DNA of 61,450 nucleotides, taken from assembly GCA_035574915.1 (NCBI GenBank), contig DATLYJ010000177.1, positions 1-61,450 of the forward strand, in the 5' to 3' direction. The stretch comes from Dehalococcoidia bacterium. GTDB lineage: Bacteria > Chloroflexota > Dehalococcoidia > DSTF01 > WHTK01. The position numbers were made by a program, and so were the translations under genes. Shown one piece after another: positions 7,136 to 17,116 of this stretch; position 1 is the first letter of the stretch; every line of letters starts with the position of its first letter. A model generated the notes under the pieces. The model saw only the letters and a program-made list of their open reading frames with translations. It was not told the DNA's origin and made no database searches.

Positions 7136-8284
7136 CTATGGAGAGGGCACAGCCGCCTTGAACCGAATGGGAAGGCGGGCCGGACCCCGGATCAGAGGCG
7201 AAGGCAACCACTCGACTGCCTCCTCGACCATGCGGATGTCGCTCAGGCGGGGCAGCAACTCTTCGAACGCGACCTGGGCCTCGAGACGGGCGAGGGGTGC
7301 GCCGAGGCAGAAGTGGGGACCATAGCCAAACGCCAGGTGGTCGCGGGCGTTCTCGCGGGTGATGTCGAAGGTGTCCGGCTCGGGGAAGTGGCGCTCGTCG
7401 CGATTCGCCGAGGCGTACATGGGGATCACGCTGGCACCGGCCGGGATAAGGCTGCCGCCGACCTCGGTGTCCCGCACGCAGCTGCGGAAGATTAGCTGCA
7501 CCGGGGACTGGTAGCGCAGCGCCTCCTCGACCATCGCCGGCACGAGCGAGGTATCGGCGCGGACGCGGTCAAGCTGCTCGGGGTGGTCGAGCAGCGCGAG
7601 CATGGCGTTGCCTATGAGGTTCGTGGTCGTCTCGTTGCCGGCAATGAGGAGCAGCAGCGCGAAGGACATTACTTCAGCGGCGGTCAGTGTGTCGGCCTCT
7701 TCTGCCCTGGTGAGGGCGCTGATCAGGTCGTCCCGCGGCTCGCGGCGCCGCTCGGCAATGACCTCCCCGAAGTAGGCCCGGAACTCGTCGCGGCTTTTGT
7801 CCAGGCCGCCCATCATGGCACCGGAGAACACGAGGCTGTCCGACCAGCGCTTGAAGTCGTCCCGCCGTTCGGGATCGACACCGAGTATCTCGGCGATGAC
7901 GATAACCGGCAGCGGCACGGCGAGGTCGCGCACCAGGTCGCACTCGCCCCGGGCCGCCAGGGCGTCAATCAGGCCGCGCGCAATCTCGCGGATGCGCGGC
8001 TCCATTGCCGCGACCATCCGGGGAGTGAACGCGCGGTTGACGATGTTGCGCAGGACCGTGTGCTCCGGGGGGTCGAGACCAATGACGGTGCGCGCCCCGA
8101 AGCCGAAGCCCAGGGGAGCGGAGGAGAACGCGGCGGTGTTCTTCAGGACAGCCACGACATCGTCGTAGCGGGAAACGGCATAGGTACCCGGAGCGACCTG
8201 TACCGCCGGGCCAGCGGCGCGCAAGCGGGCATAGAGGGGGTAGGGATCGTCGAGGCGCCCGAGGGCGAATAGGCCGCCGTTCAT
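7136..8284 (-). CDS. Cytochrome P450
   Basis: A 382-residue class I bacterial P450. The I-helix oxygen-activation motif is AGNETTTNL, the K-helix ExxR reads EALRYQSPVQLIFR (an unusual spacing around the Glu-Arg), and the haem-binding loop is FGYGPHFCLGAPLARLE with Cys326 as thiolate ligand. It starts at ATG 8284 with GGGAGC upstream. No ferredoxin or ferredoxin reductase gene adjoins it. It precedes the hydratase-hydrolase operon by 53 bases, so it may hydroxylate a substrate processed by that operon; this link is inference. Confidence 0.93.
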   Translation of the reverse strand: MNGGLFALGRLDDPYPLYARLRAAGPAVQVAPGTYAVSRYDDVVAVLKNTAAFSSAPLGFGFGARTVIGLDPPEHTVLRNIVNRAFTPRMVAAMEPRIREIARGLIDALAARGECDLVRDLAVPLPVIVIAEILGVDPERRDDFKRWSDSLVFSGAMMGGLDKSRDEFRAYFGEVIAERRREPRDDLISALTRAEEADTLTAAEVMSFALLLLIAGNETTTNLIGNAMLALLDHPEQLDRVRADTSLVPAMVEEALRYQSPVQLIFRSCVRDTEVGGSLIPAGASVIPMYASANRDERHFPEPDTFDITRENARDHLAFGYGPHFCLGAPLARLEAQVAFEELLPRLSDIRMVEEAVEWLPSPLIRGPARLPIRFKAAVPSP

Positions 8285-8385
8285 GTAGATGCTCCCTTAA
8301 TGCGCAGTACGGAGATGATTCGCGAAAGCGGCGCCGGAGGCAACCCCCCGGCGTCTCCGGAGACCTGCGACCAGGTCCCGCCCGT

Positions 8386-9381
8386 TCAGCGGCCCGCGAG
8401 AAGGGCGATCTGGCCGAGAGGCACGCCGGCAGCGAGCTTGACGGCAAGTCCCGTGGCCGTGTCGATGCGCCAGAAGGCCCCGGGGCCCAGGACGTAGACG
8501 AAGGCGCCATCGGCGGACCAGGCGATGGACGGCATGTTCTCCGCGATCTCGGAGAGGCGGCGCAGGCCGGTGCCGTCGCTGTTCACCAGCCAGATGTCCT
8601 GGGCGAACGGATGCCAGGCGAAGGTGCCGCCCGGCCGAACGGGGAGCGCGCCGCCCTGGAGCGGCTGGCTGATGTCGACCGCGGCAAAGGCGATCTTGCT
8701 GCCGTCCGGCGAGAACGTCTGGCCCGAGAAGAGGGCGAGGTTGTTAGCCGCGCCCGCGACCGCGCGTGCACCGCGCAGGTCCGCGCTGGCGACGGTGAGG
8801 GTCTCGGCCTGAGTGAGCGGGTCGATCGCCACGTAGACCAGGAGGCCCCTATCGGGCGAAACCGCGGCGTCGATCGCAGACTCGATGTAACGGCGGGAGG
8901 CGCCGGTCTTCAGGTCCAAGCGCTCGATGCGGAGGTCAGGCAGACCGTTCGGGCCGCGGCCGCGGTAGGTGTAGAGGAGCTCGCTCTCCGAGAGCCAGGC
9001 AGGCGCGCGCAGGAACTCGGCGACGCGCTGGTGCTTCGCGAGGATGCGCGGTCCCTTGCCGTCAATGCCTGCAAGGGCCAGGTCAGAGCCGAAGTCGACG
9101 TTGCCGTCGGGCAGGGGCTTCGCGGGCGGCTGCAGCGCGAACGCGACGCGGGTGCAGTCCGGTGACACGCTCGGGTCGAGAGGATAAGTCTCGTCGCGCC
9201 AGCCGAGGATCAGGCGGCGCGACCCGTCGGCCCGCATTTCGCTGATGCCGTCCTCGCTCGTCAGCAGGAACCTCGGCTCGGACGCCGGGCGGCAAGGCGT
9301 GACGGCCTGACCGTCGCCGCCGCACGCGGCGAGGATCAGGGCGGTCACAAGCCAGCCGCGCCCCAGCGCCCGGCCTAGCAT
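8386..9381 (-). CDS. Lipoprotein with TolB-like beta-propeller repeats
   Basis: A 331-residue protein with a lipoprotein signal (LVTALILAACGGD; the Cys after LAA is the likely lipid site, about residue 21). The mature part contains repeated PD40/TolB-type blades: DPSVSPDCTRVAFAL, SPDRGLLVYVAID, SPDGSKIAFAAVD and IAWSADGAFVYVLG, with Asp-Gly turns followed by a hydrophobic strand. It is probably an extracytoplasmic scaffold or sensor. It is divergently arranged with the glucan operon across a 93-base gap that must hold both promoters; I could not identify -35/-10 boxes with confidence. Confidence 0.8.
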   Translation of the reverse strand: MLGRALGRGWLVTALILAACGGDGQAVTPCRPASEPRFLLTSEDGISEMRADGSRRLILGWRDETYPLDPSVSPDCTRVAFALQPPAKPLPDGNVDFGSDLALAGIDGKGPRILAKHQRVAEFLRAPAWLSESELLYTYRGRGPNGLPDLRIERLDLKTGASRRYIESAIDAAVSPDRGLLVYVAIDPLTQAETLTVASADLRGARAVAGAANNLALFSGQTFSPDGSKIAFAAVDISQPLQGGALPVRPGGTFAWHPFAQDIWLVNSDGTGLRRLSEIAENMPSIAWSADGAFVYVLGPGAFWRIDTATGLAVKLAAGVPLGQIALLAGR

Positions 9382-9474
9382 CGATGGTCAGAATAGCCGA
9401 CCATCAATTCAGAAACCGCACGCGGTTGCCCGGAAGGGTCACCGGGCTGGCCTGTCGAGCCATCGTCTACTCCG

Positions 9475-11505
9475 GTGGCATCGTCTACTATCGATCCGGA
9501 GGTTGACAGCAACTTGTCCCTTCCTTCAGAAGACCGGCTGCGCCGCGTCGTCATCACTCACGTCACGCCCGAAATCGAAGGCGGCCGCTATGCCGTGAAG
9601 CGGGTCGTGGGCGAGAGCGTCACCGTCGAGGCCGACGTCTTCCTTGACGGACACGACCACCTGGCTTGCGAGCTGCAGTACCTTGCCCCGAATTCGCGAG
9701 AGTGGTCCGCCGTGCGCATGGACCCCCTGCCGAACGATCGCTGGCGGGGGTCCTTCACCGTGCTCGAGCAGGGCCGCTATCGCTACCGCATCGAAGGCTG
9801 GCCGGACCCGTTCGAGACCTGGCGGGCCGACCTGAAGAAGCGCGTCGAGGCGGGCCAGGATGTGGCCGTGGAGTTGCTGGTGGGCGCTGAACTCGTGCGC
9901 GAGGCGGCCGCGAGGGCCGAGGGCCCCGACAGGCAGCGTCTGCTCGACCGGGCCGGCGCGCTGGAGAAGGACTGGGATACGACCCTGCGCGTCAGCGTTG
10001 GGCTGGAGCAGGCGCTCTCCGAGTTGATGGCCCGCTATCCGGACAGGTCCCGCTCGACCCTGTACGACGCCGGCCAGGAGGTCGTGGTCGACCGCGAACG
10101 GGCGCGTTTCAGTACCTGGTACGAGATGTTCCCGCGTTCGGCCTCTCCTGATCCATCGCGGCCGGGCACGTTCGATGACGTGATCGCGCGCCTGCCATAC
10201 GTAGCCTCGATGGGCTTCGACGTGCTCTACCTGCCGCCGATACACCCTATCGGCAGGACGGGACGCAAGGGCAAGAACAACAGCGTCGTCTGCTTCGAGG
10301 ACGACCCCGGCAGCCCCTGGGCCATCGGCTCGGCGCTGGGCGGCCACAAGGCCGTGCACCCTGAGCTCGGGACGCTCGCGGACTTTCAGCGCCTGGTGGC
10401 AGCGGCCCGCGACCACGGCATCGAGATCGCCCTCGACCTTGCCTTCCAGTGCTCGCCCGACCACCCGTACGTGCAGGAGCACCCCCAGTGGTTCGCGCAC
10501 CGGCCCGACGGAAGCATCCGCTTCGCTGAGAACCCGCCGAAGAAGTACGAGGACATCTACCCGCTGGACTTCAATACCGAGGATTGGCAAGCGCTCTGGC
10601 AGGAGCTCCGCAGCGTCGTCGAGTTCTGGATCGAGCAGGGTGTCCGCATCTTCCGCGTCGACAACCCGCACACGAAGCCGTTCGCCTTCTGGGAGTGGCT
10701 GATCGGCAGCCTCAAGCCAAAATATCCGGACCTGATCTTCCTCTCCGAGGCCTTCACGCGTCCGAAGGTGATGTACCACCTCGCGAAGATCGGCTTCACG
10801 CAGTCCTACACTTACTTCACCTGGCGGAACACAAAGCACGAGCTGACGGAGTACTTCACCGAGCTCACGCAGACCGAGGTCCGAGAGTACTTCCGGCCGA
10901 ACCTCTGGCCGAACACTCCCGACATCCTGCACGAGTACCTCCAGACCGGCGGCAAGCCGGCCTTCATCGCGCGCCTGGTGCTGGCTGCGACGCTCGGCGC
11001 CTCCTACGGCATTTACGGCCCGGCATTCGAGCTGTGCATCAACGCGCCGCGTGAGGAGGGGAGCGAGGAGTACCTGGACTCAGAGAAGTACGAGGTCAAG
11101 CACTGGGACCTCGAGACCTCGGCGAGCCTGCGCCACCTCATCGCGAGGGTCAACAAGATCCGCCGGGAAAACAGCGAGCTTCAGTCGAACGCCGGCCTGC
11201 GGTTCCACAACACGGACAACGAGGCGATCATCGCCTACTCGAAGTCGGGCCGGGATGGGACAATCCTTACGGTCGTAAACCTGGACCCGCACCACACTCA
11301 GAGCGGCTGGGTCGAGCTGCCGCTTGGCGACCTTGGCCTGGACGAGCACGAAGCCTTCATGGTGCATGACCTGCTGGCCGACGGACGCTACACCTGGCAC
11401 GGGGCCTGGAATTTCGTGCAGCTCGACCCGCACGTGCTGCCGGCGCACGTCTTCAAGGTGCAGAGGCGGCTCCGAAGCGAGCGCGACTTCGACTACTACC
11501 GGTAG
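9475..11505 (+). CDS. glgE: Alpha-1,4-glucan:maltose-1-phosphate maltosyltransferase
   Basis: GlgE extends alpha-1,4-glucans by transferring maltosyl units from maltose-1-phosphate. The 676-residue protein has the N-terminal DUF3416 sandwich (VVITHVTPEIEGGRYAVKR), then the GH13_3 barrel. Catalytic residues can be placed: nucleophile Asp396 in FRVDNPHTKP, acid/base Glu425 in FLSEAFTRP, and Asp483 in NTPDILHEYL, matching the spacing in characterised Streptomyces and mycobacterial GlgE. GTG 9475 is the first start after an in-frame TAG at 9394; no strong SD is visible. The following gene starts at the very next base, so the two are coupled. Length is normal for the family. Confidence 0.95.
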   Translation: MASSTIDPEVDSNLSLPSEDRLRRVVITHVTPEIEGGRYAVKRVVGESVTVEADVFLDGHDHLACELQYLAPNSREWSAVRMDPLPNDRWRGSFTVLEQGRYRYRIEGWPDPFETWRADLKKRVEAGQDVAVELLVGAELVREAAARAEGPDRQRLLDRAGALEKDWDTTLRVSVGLEQALSELMARYPDRSRSTLYDAGQEVVVDRERARFSTWYEMFPRSASPDPSRPGTFDDVIARLPYVASMGFDVLYLPPIHPIGRTGRKGKNNSVVCFEDDPGSPWAIGSALGGHKAVHPELGTLADFQRLVAAARDHGIEIALDLAFQCSPDHPYVQEHPQWFAHRPDGSIRFAENPPKKYEDIYPLDFNTEDWQALWQELRSVVEFWIEQGVRIFRVDNPHTKPFAFWEWLIGSLKPKYPDLIFLSEAFTRPKVMYHLAKIGFTQSYTYFTWRNTKHELTEYFTELTQTEVREYFRPNLWPNTPDILHEYLQTGGKPAFIARLVLAATLGASYGIYGPAFELCINAPREEGSEEYLDSEKYEVKHWDLETSASLRHLIARVNKIRRENSELQSNAGLRFHNTDNEAIIAYSKSGRDGTILTVVNLDPHHTQSGWVELPLGDLGLDEHEAFMVHDLLADGRYTWHGAWNFVQLDPHVLPAHVFKVQRRLRSERDFDYYR

Positions 11506-14500
11506 GTGGGCGAGATGGTAGGGCGGCGCAGCCAGGACTTGCCACTTACGGACGACCCGCTCTGGTACAAAGACGCCGTCATCTACGAGGTACACGTCCG
11601 CGCCTTCTACGACTCCAACGACGACGGGATTGGCGACTTCAGGGGGCTGACGGAGAAGCTGGATTACCTGCAGGACCTGGGCGTCACCGCCATCTGGCTG
11701 CTTCCCTTCTATCCCTCGCCCTTGCTGGACGACGGCTACGACATCGCTGACTACAACGCGGTCCATCCCGCTTACGGCACCCTGCGCGACGCGCGCGATT
11801 TCATACGCCAGGCACACCGGCGCGGCCTCCGTGTGATCACGGAGCTGGTGTGCAACCACACCTCCGACCAGCACCCCTGGTTCCAGCGGGCGAGGCGGGC
11901 GCCCCGGGACAGCAACGCCCGCAACTTCTACGTCTGGAGCGACAGCGCCGATCGCTACCGCGAGGCGCGGATCATCTTCAAGGACTTCGAGACTTCGAAC
12001 TGGACCTGGGACCCGATTGCCGGGCAGTACTACTGGCACCGCTTCTATCGACACCAGCCGGACCTCAACTTCGAGAACCCTCGCGTACACCGGGCCATCC
12101 TGGACGCGATGGACGGCTGGCTCGACCTCGGCGTCGACGGCTTGCGGCTCGACGCCGTGCCTTACCTGTATGAGGCCGAAGGCACTAACTGCGAGAACCT
12201 GCCCCAGACCTACGAATTCTTGAGAAAGCTCCGGGCGCACGTTGACGGCAAATACGCCAACCGCATGCTCCTGGCCGAGGCCAACCAGTGGCCGGAGGAT
12301 GCGGTCGCCTACTTCGGCCAGGGCGACATGTGCAACATGGCGTTCCACTTCCCTCTCATGCCGCGCATGTTCATGGCCATCCACATGGAGGATCGCTTCC
12401 CGATCATCGACATCCTGCGCCAGACGCCGGCAATACCGGACAACTGCCAGTGGGCCCTTTTCCTGCGGAACCACGACGAGCTGACGCTGGAGATGGTGAC
12501 GGACGAAGAGCGCGACTACATGTACCGCGTCTATGCCGTCGAGCAGCAGATGCGCATCAACCTCGGTATCCGGCGGCGGCTGGCGCCGCTGCTGGGCAAC
12601 CACAGGCGGCGCATCGAGCTGATGAACGGGCTCCTTTTCTCTTTGCCTGGCACGCCGGTCATCTACTACGGGGACGAGATCGGCATGGGCGACAACGTGT
12701 ATCTCGGCGACCGCAACGCCGGCTTCTCGCGCGCCAATCCCCAGAAGCTCTACCTGCCGATCATCATCGACCCCGAGTACCACTACGAGACGGTGAATGT
12801 GCAGGCGCAGAGGGACAACCCCCACTCCCTGCTCTGGTGGACGAAGCGTTTGATCGCGCTGCGGAAGCGGTACAAGGCCTTCGGCCGCGGCACGCTCGAG
12901 TTCTTGCAGCCGGACAACCGCAAGGTGCTCGCCTTCGTGCGGGCTTACGAGGACGAACGGATCCTCGTAGTCGCGAACCTGTCTCGCTTCGTGCAGGGAG
13001 TGGAGCTGGACCTTTCGGCGCACAGGGGCCTGGTCCCGGTAGAGATGTTCGGGCGAGTGGAATTCCCGCCAGTCGGGGACAAGCCGTACTTCATCACCCT
13101 GGGGCCTCACAGCTTCTACTGGTTCTCGCTGGAGCAGGTGAGGCAGCGGGCGCCGCAGATACGGGTCGAGCCCGAATTCGTGCCCTCCCTGTCGGCCGCG
13201 AACTGGCAGAGTTCGCTGCAGGAGCAGCCGGACCGCGACGTTTCCCTGGCGCTTTCGGACTTCCTCATCAAGCAGCGTTGGTTCGGGGGCAAGGCGCAGG
13301 GGATCCGTTCCGTCAGCGTCTGCGAGCGTACACCCCTGAGGGCGGGTGACGCGGATGCGGTGCTTTCGCTGATCGAGGTGCAGTACAGCGACGGCGGCGC
13401 GGACATGTACCAGGTGCCCATCGCCGCCGCGTATGGCGACCAGGCGAAGCGGGTGGAGCGGGACTGGCCGGATGCCGTGATTGCCCGGCTGCGGGGCGGA
13501 GAGCCCAGCCGTGAGGGTGTGCTCTACGATGGCCTGTTCAATGAAGACGTCGCGGAGGCGCTGTTGGCGCTCATCGCGAACAACCGGCGCCTCAGGGGTG
13601 AGCGCGGCGACATCATGGGCAGTCGCACACGCCTCTTTCGCCAGCTCGCGGGGACGGCAGACGTCGGCAGCCTGAAGGCGACCGCGGTCAAGACCGAGCA
13701 GTCGAACAGCGCCATCTCCTTCGGCGACAGGCTCTTCTTCAAGCTCTTCAGGCGGGTCGAGCCAGGCGTGAACCCGGACCTCGAGATATCGCGCTACCTC
13801 ACGGACAGCGGCTTCCCGAACGCGCCCCGCCTTGCCGGCGCGATCGAGTACGTCCAGGGAAGGATCGAGCCTCGGACGCTGGCCGTCCTCTACGAGTTCG
13901 TCCCGAACGAGGGCGACGCCTGGAGCTACACGCGCGACACGCTCAAGGACTTCTTCGAGCGGGCCCTGGCGTCGCAGGTAAAGGCGGATGACATCCGCAT
14001 CACGGCTGGCTCCCTGCTCGACCTCGCGGAGCAGCCGGCCTCGCCGCAGGCCCTGGAGATGGTGGGGCCCTACCTGGAGGCGGCGAGGCTGCTGGGCCAG
14101 CGCACCGCCGAGCTGCACACGCTCCTCGCCGCGGCTACGGAGCCATCGCTGGCCCCGGAGACGTTCACGAGCTACAACCAGCGCTCGCTCTACCAGTCGC
14201 TTCGCAATCTGACCAGCAACACCATGCGCCTCCTGGCGCGCCGCGTGCGAGAGGACGGCGAGTCCGTGCCGCCGGAGGCCCTCCGAGTCCTCGCCCTCGA
14301 GGACCGCATCCTGCAGAGCTTCGGGCGCTTGCTGGAGGTATCGCTCGAAGGACTGCGGATACGCGTCCACGGCGACTTCCACCTCGGCCAGGTGCTGTTC
14401 AAAGGCAACGACTTCGTGATCATCGACTTCGAGGGCGAACCGGCTCGGCCGGTAACTGAGCGCCGCCTGCGCCGGACCCCCCTGCGCGATGTCGCCGGCA

Positions 14501-14823
14501 TCCTGCGCTCATTCAACTACGCCGTCCACGATGTACTCATCGAGGAGGAGGCGACGGGCTTGCGTGACCGGGGCGGCTCCCGCCTGGACGTGTGGGCGCG
14601 CTTCTGGAGCGCGTCGGTCTCGGCGGCCTACCTGCGCGGCTACCTGCAAGTCGCAAGGCCGGCGGGACTGGTGCCCGCCGACCGGGGCCAGCTCGAAATG
14701 CTGCTCGGCGTCTGCCTGCTCGAGAAGGCCGTCTACGAGATCGGTTACGAGCTCAACAACCGGCCGGACTGGGTCGTGATCCCGCTCCGGGGCGTGCTGG
14801 AGCTGCTGGGGGCGGAGGGGTGA
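11506..14823 (+). CDS. treS-mak: Trehalose synthase / maltokinase fusion protein
   Basis: A two-enzyme fusion that turns trehalose into maltose-1-phosphate, the GlgE donor. Residues 1 to about 550 are trehalose synthase (GH13_16): [16 protein letters not shown], nucleophile Asp216 in LRLDAVPYL, Glu258 in [11 protein letters not shown] and Asp324 in LRNHDELT. From about 570 the maltokinase part follows: [14 protein letters not shown], then the phosphotransferase catalytic loop [12 protein letters not shown] (Asp957) and metal-binding IIDFEGEP (Asp974). The start is GTG 11506, directly after the glgE stop; ATG 11515 is an alternative. Total of 1,105 residues is the usual fused size. Both active sites look complete. 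Confidence 0.95.
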   Translation: MGEMVGRRSQDLPLTDDPLWYKDAVIYEVHVRAFYDSNDDGIGDFRGLTEKLDYLQDLGVTAIWLLPFYPSPLLDDGYDIADYNAVHPAYGTLRDARDFIRQAHRRGLRVITELVCNHTSDQHPWFQRARRAPRDSNARNFYVWSDSADRYREARIIFKDFETSNWTWDPIAGQYYWHRFYRHQPDLNFENPRVHRAILDAMDGWLDLGVDGLRLDAVPYLYEAEGTNCENLPQTYEFLRKLRAHVDGKYANRMLLAEANQWPEDAVAYFGQGDMCNMAFHFPLMPRMFMAIHMEDRFPIIDILRQTPAIPDNCQWALFLRNHDELTLEMVTDEERDYMYRVYAVEQQMRINLGIRRRLAPLLGNHRRRIELMNGLLFSLPGTPVIYYGDEIGMGDNVYLGDRNAGFSRANPQKLYLPIIIDPEYHYETVNVQAQRDNPHSLLWWTKRLIALRKRYKAFGRGTLEFLQPDNRKVLAFVRAYEDERILVVANLSRFVQGVELDLSAHRGLVPVEMFGRVEFPPVGDKPYFITLGPHSFYWFSLEQVRQRAPQIRVEPEFVPSLSAANWQSSLQEQPDRDVSLALSDFLIKQRWFGGKAQGIRSVSVCERTPLRAGDADAVLSLIEVQYSDGGADMYQVPIAAAYGDQAKRVERDWPDAVIARLRGGEPSREGVLYDGLFNEDVAEALLALIANNRRLRGERGDIMGSRTRLFRQLAGTADVGSLKATAVKTEQSNSAISFGDRLFFKLFRRVEPGVNPDLEISRYLTDSGFPNAPRLAGAIEYVQGRIEPRTLAVLYEFVPNEGDAWSYTRDTLKDFFERALASQVKADDIRITAGSLLDLAEQPASPQALEMVGPYLEAARLLGQRTAELHTLLAAATEPSLAPETFTSYNQRSLYQSLRNLTSNTMRLLARRVREDGESVPPEALRVLALEDRILQSFGRLLEVSLEGLRIRVHGDFHLGQVLFKGNDFVIIDFEGEPARPVTERRLRRTPLRDVAGILRSFNYAVHDVLIEEEATGLRDRGGSRLDVWARFWSASVSAAYLRGYLQVARPAGLVPADRGQLEMLLGVCLLEKAVYEIGYELNNRPDWVVIPLRGVLELLGAEG

Positions 14824-16793
14824 CGCGCCATCAGCCCGCGCGCTCCCCGGACACCCCGGGTCCGGCGGCCGTCCGCTACGACTTCAGCCTCCTCAGCCGG
14901 GACGACCTCTACTTGTTCAACGAAGGGAGTCACCTCAGGCTTTACGAGAAGCTCGGTTGCCATCTCATGACCCTCGATGGTGTGCCGGGCGCCTACTTCG
15001 CCGTGTGGGCGCCTGACGCCGAGTACGTTTCGGTTATCGGGGCCTTCAACGGCTGGGACAAGGGCGCCCACCCGCTCCTGCCGCGCGAGAGCTCGGGCAT
15101 CTGGCATGGCTTCGTGCCCGGCGTGAAGAAGGGGGACGCTTACAAGTACCACGTCGTTTCCCGCTATCACGGCTACCGTGCCGACAAGGCAGACCCCTAC
15201 GCGCTCTACGCCGAGGTGCCGCCGCGCACTGGCTCGATCGCCTGGGACCTCGAGTATGAATGGCAGGATGCGGAATGGATGCGCGCGCGGGCGGCGCGCA
15301 ACTCCCTCAAGGCGCCTATAGCGGTGTACGAGGTGCACCTCGGGTCGTGGCGCCGGGTGCCGGAGGAGGACAACAGGCCCCTGACGTACCGGGAGCTGGC
15401 GCCCTACCTCGCGGATTATGTGAAGTCATTGGGGTTCACCTATGTCGAACTGCTGCCGGTCATGGAGCACCCCTTCTACGGCTCCTGGGGCTACCAGACC
15501 ACGGGCTATTACGCGCCCACCAGCCGCTACGGCACGCCCCAGGACTTCATGTACCTGGTCGACCACCTGCACCAGAACGGCATCGGCGTAATCCTTGACT
15601 GGGTGCCGTCTCACTTCCCCTCAGACGAGCACGGGCTCGGCTACTTCGACGGGACGCACCTGTACGAGCACGCCTACCGCGAGAAGGGATACCACCCGGA
15701 TTGGGGCAGCCTCATCTTCAACTACGGCCGCAGCGAGGTGCGCAGCTTCCTGCTCTCCAGCGCGATGTTCTGGCTCGACCGCTATCACGCTGACGGCCTC
15801 CGGGTCGACGCCGTGGCCTCGATGCTGTACCTCGATTACTCGCGCAAAGAGGGCGAGTGGATGCCGAACGAGTACGGCGGCCGCGAGAACCTCGAAGCCA
15901 TCTCCTTCCTGCGGCGCCTCAACGAAGAGGTATACCGGCACTATCCGGACGTCCAGATGATCGCCGAAGAGTCGACGGCCTGGCCTATGGTGTCGAAGCC
16001 GACGTACGTTGGCGGCCTGGGATTCGGGCTGAAGTGGGACATGGGCTGGATGCACGACACGCTGGAGTACATGAAGAGGGACCCCGTGTTCCGCAAGTAC
16101 CACCACAACGAGCTGACTTTTCGCAGCATCTACGCTTTCACGGAGAACTTCATCCTGCCGCTCTCGCACGACGAGGTCGTCCACGGCAAAGGGTCTCTCC
16201 TGGGCATGATGCCTGGCGACGACTGGCAGAAGTTCGCGAACCTGAGGCTGCTGTTTGCGTACATGTACAGCCAGCCGGGGAAGAAACTGCTGTTCATGGG
16301 CGGTGAGTTCGGCCAGCGGCGTGAGTGGGACCACGAGAACAGCCTGGAGTGGTGGGTCCTGCGCTTCCCAGAGCATGCGGGCGTCCAGAAGCTCATCGCC
16401 GACCTCAACCGCCTGTATGCCGCCGAGCCGGCGCTCCACGAACTCGACAACGACCCCGCAGGCTTCGAGTGGGTGAACGGCGGCGACTGGGAGCAAAGCG
16501 TGCTGAGCTACCTGCGAAAAGGCACGAGCGGAGAGCAGGTCCTGGTCGTCTGCAACTTTACGCCGGTCGTGCGCCACAACTACCGGGTCGGCGTGCCCAC
16601 AGGCGGCTACTGGCGCGAGGTGCTGAACTCAGACGCCGGGTACTACTGGGGAAGCGGGCAGGGGAACCTTGGCGGCGTCGAGGCGGCGCCGGTCCCGTAC
16701 CAGGGCCGGCCGTGGTCGCTGGTGCTGACGCTGCCGCCGCTGGCCGCCCTGTTTCTGACGCCGGCTGCGGCGCCCGCCGCGGACGGACCGTGA
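14820..16793 (+). CDS. glgB: 1,4-alpha-glucan branching enzyme
   Basis: Introduces alpha-1,6 branches into the linear glucan made by GlgE. The 657-residue protein has the CBM48 domain ([21 protein letters not shown]), the GH13_9 barrel with [18 protein letters not shown]-type region I, nucleophile Asp330 in [10 protein letters not shown], acid/base Glu383/384 in IAEEST, and Asp451 in [12 protein letters not shown], plus [16 protein letters not shown] 14820 overlaps the treS-mak stop as GTGA, which chose this start over upstream possibilities in the open frame. The N-terminal extension before [15 protein letters not shown] is short, so it is the one-CBM48 form. Confidence 0.95.
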   Translation: MTRHQPARSPDTPGPAAVRYDFSLLSRDDLYLFNEGSHLRLYEKLGCHLMTLDGVPGAYFAVWAPDAEYVSVIGAFNGWDKGAHPLLPRESSGIWHGFVPGVKKGDAYKYHVVSRYHGYRADKADPYALYAEVPPRTGSIAWDLEYEWQDAEWMRARAARNSLKAPIAVYEVHLGSWRRVPEEDNRPLTYRELAPYLADYVKSLGFTYVELLPVMEHPFYGSWGYQTTGYYAPTSRYGTPQDFMYLVDHLHQNGIGVILDWVPSHFPSDEHGLGYFDGTHLYEHAYREKGYHPDWGSLIFNYGRSEVRSFLLSSAMFWLDRYHADGLRVDAVASMLYLDYSRKEGEWMPNEYGGRENLEAISFLRRLNEEVYRHYPDVQMIAEESTAWPMVSKPTYVGGLGFGLKWDMGWMHDTLEYMKRDPVFRKYHHNELTFRSIYAFTENFILPLSHDEVVHGKGSLLGMMPGDDWQKFANLRLLFAYMYSQPGKKLLFMGGEFGQRREWDHENSLEWWVLRFPEHAGVQKLIADLNRLYAAEPALHELDNDPAGFEWVNGGDWEQSVLSYLRKGTSGEQVLVVCNFTPVVRHNYRVGVPTGGYWREVLNSDAGYYWGSGQGNLGGVEAAPVPYQGRPWSLVLTLPPLAALFLTPAAAPAADGP

Positions 16794-17101
16794 GCAAGCG
16801 CGCCAGGCTGGAGCCGTGGCGGGCGGCCGGCGCGGCGAGCCGGCGATCGACGCTAGTGAGCAGCAGCGCCTCGTCGGTGACCCGGGGAGGCACCAGGCCG
16901 CCGCGGGGCCGCCCTGAGGCGCCGGCCAGGGCCGTTGCCCTGGAGCGGCGTCGCAGACTAAATCAGGCGAGGCCAACCGGCGCCGCGAAGGCAGCCCCGG
17001 CTACGCCTCTGCAAGCGCTCTCCGGCCGCTTGAGACTCTCTTCCCGCCGCCGCGGGCAACGCTTATGTCAATGTCGCCTGCCGCGGAGGCCGGCTGCGTA
17101 G
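16790..17101 (+). CDS. Possible small basic protein coupled to glgB (doubtful)
   Basis: The 323 bases between glgB and the GH57 gene contain an open frame of 103 codons whose GTG (16790) overlaps the glgB stop as GTGA, the same arrangement as treS-mak to glgB. In its first 60 codons the third positions are nearly all G or C, more so than positions one and two, as expected for coding DNA in a GC-rich genome. The product (starting [19 protein letters not shown]) is Arg/Ala/Ser-rich with no recognisable domain, and may be a chance frame. Nothing else, including a terminator, is evident in the gap. Confidence 0.25.
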   Translation: MSKRARLEPWRAAGAASRRSTLVSSSASSVTRGGTRPPRGRPEAPARAVALERRRRLNQARPTGAAKAAPATPLQALSGRLRLSSRRRGQRLCQCRLPRRPAA

Positions 17102-17116
17102 CCTAAGATTGCAGCA

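Noticed and set aside
11080-14382. A 1,100-codon open frame on the minus strand opposite the treS-mak and glgE genes.
   Set aside because: It is the antisense shadow of a high-GC gene: composition is Arg/Val/Leu/Glu-rich with no domain, whereas the plus strand carries complete catalytic motifs. The same applies to long antisense frames at 9526-10932, 15621-16577, 17204-18898 and, on the plus strand, 36869-39307 and 47313-49088.
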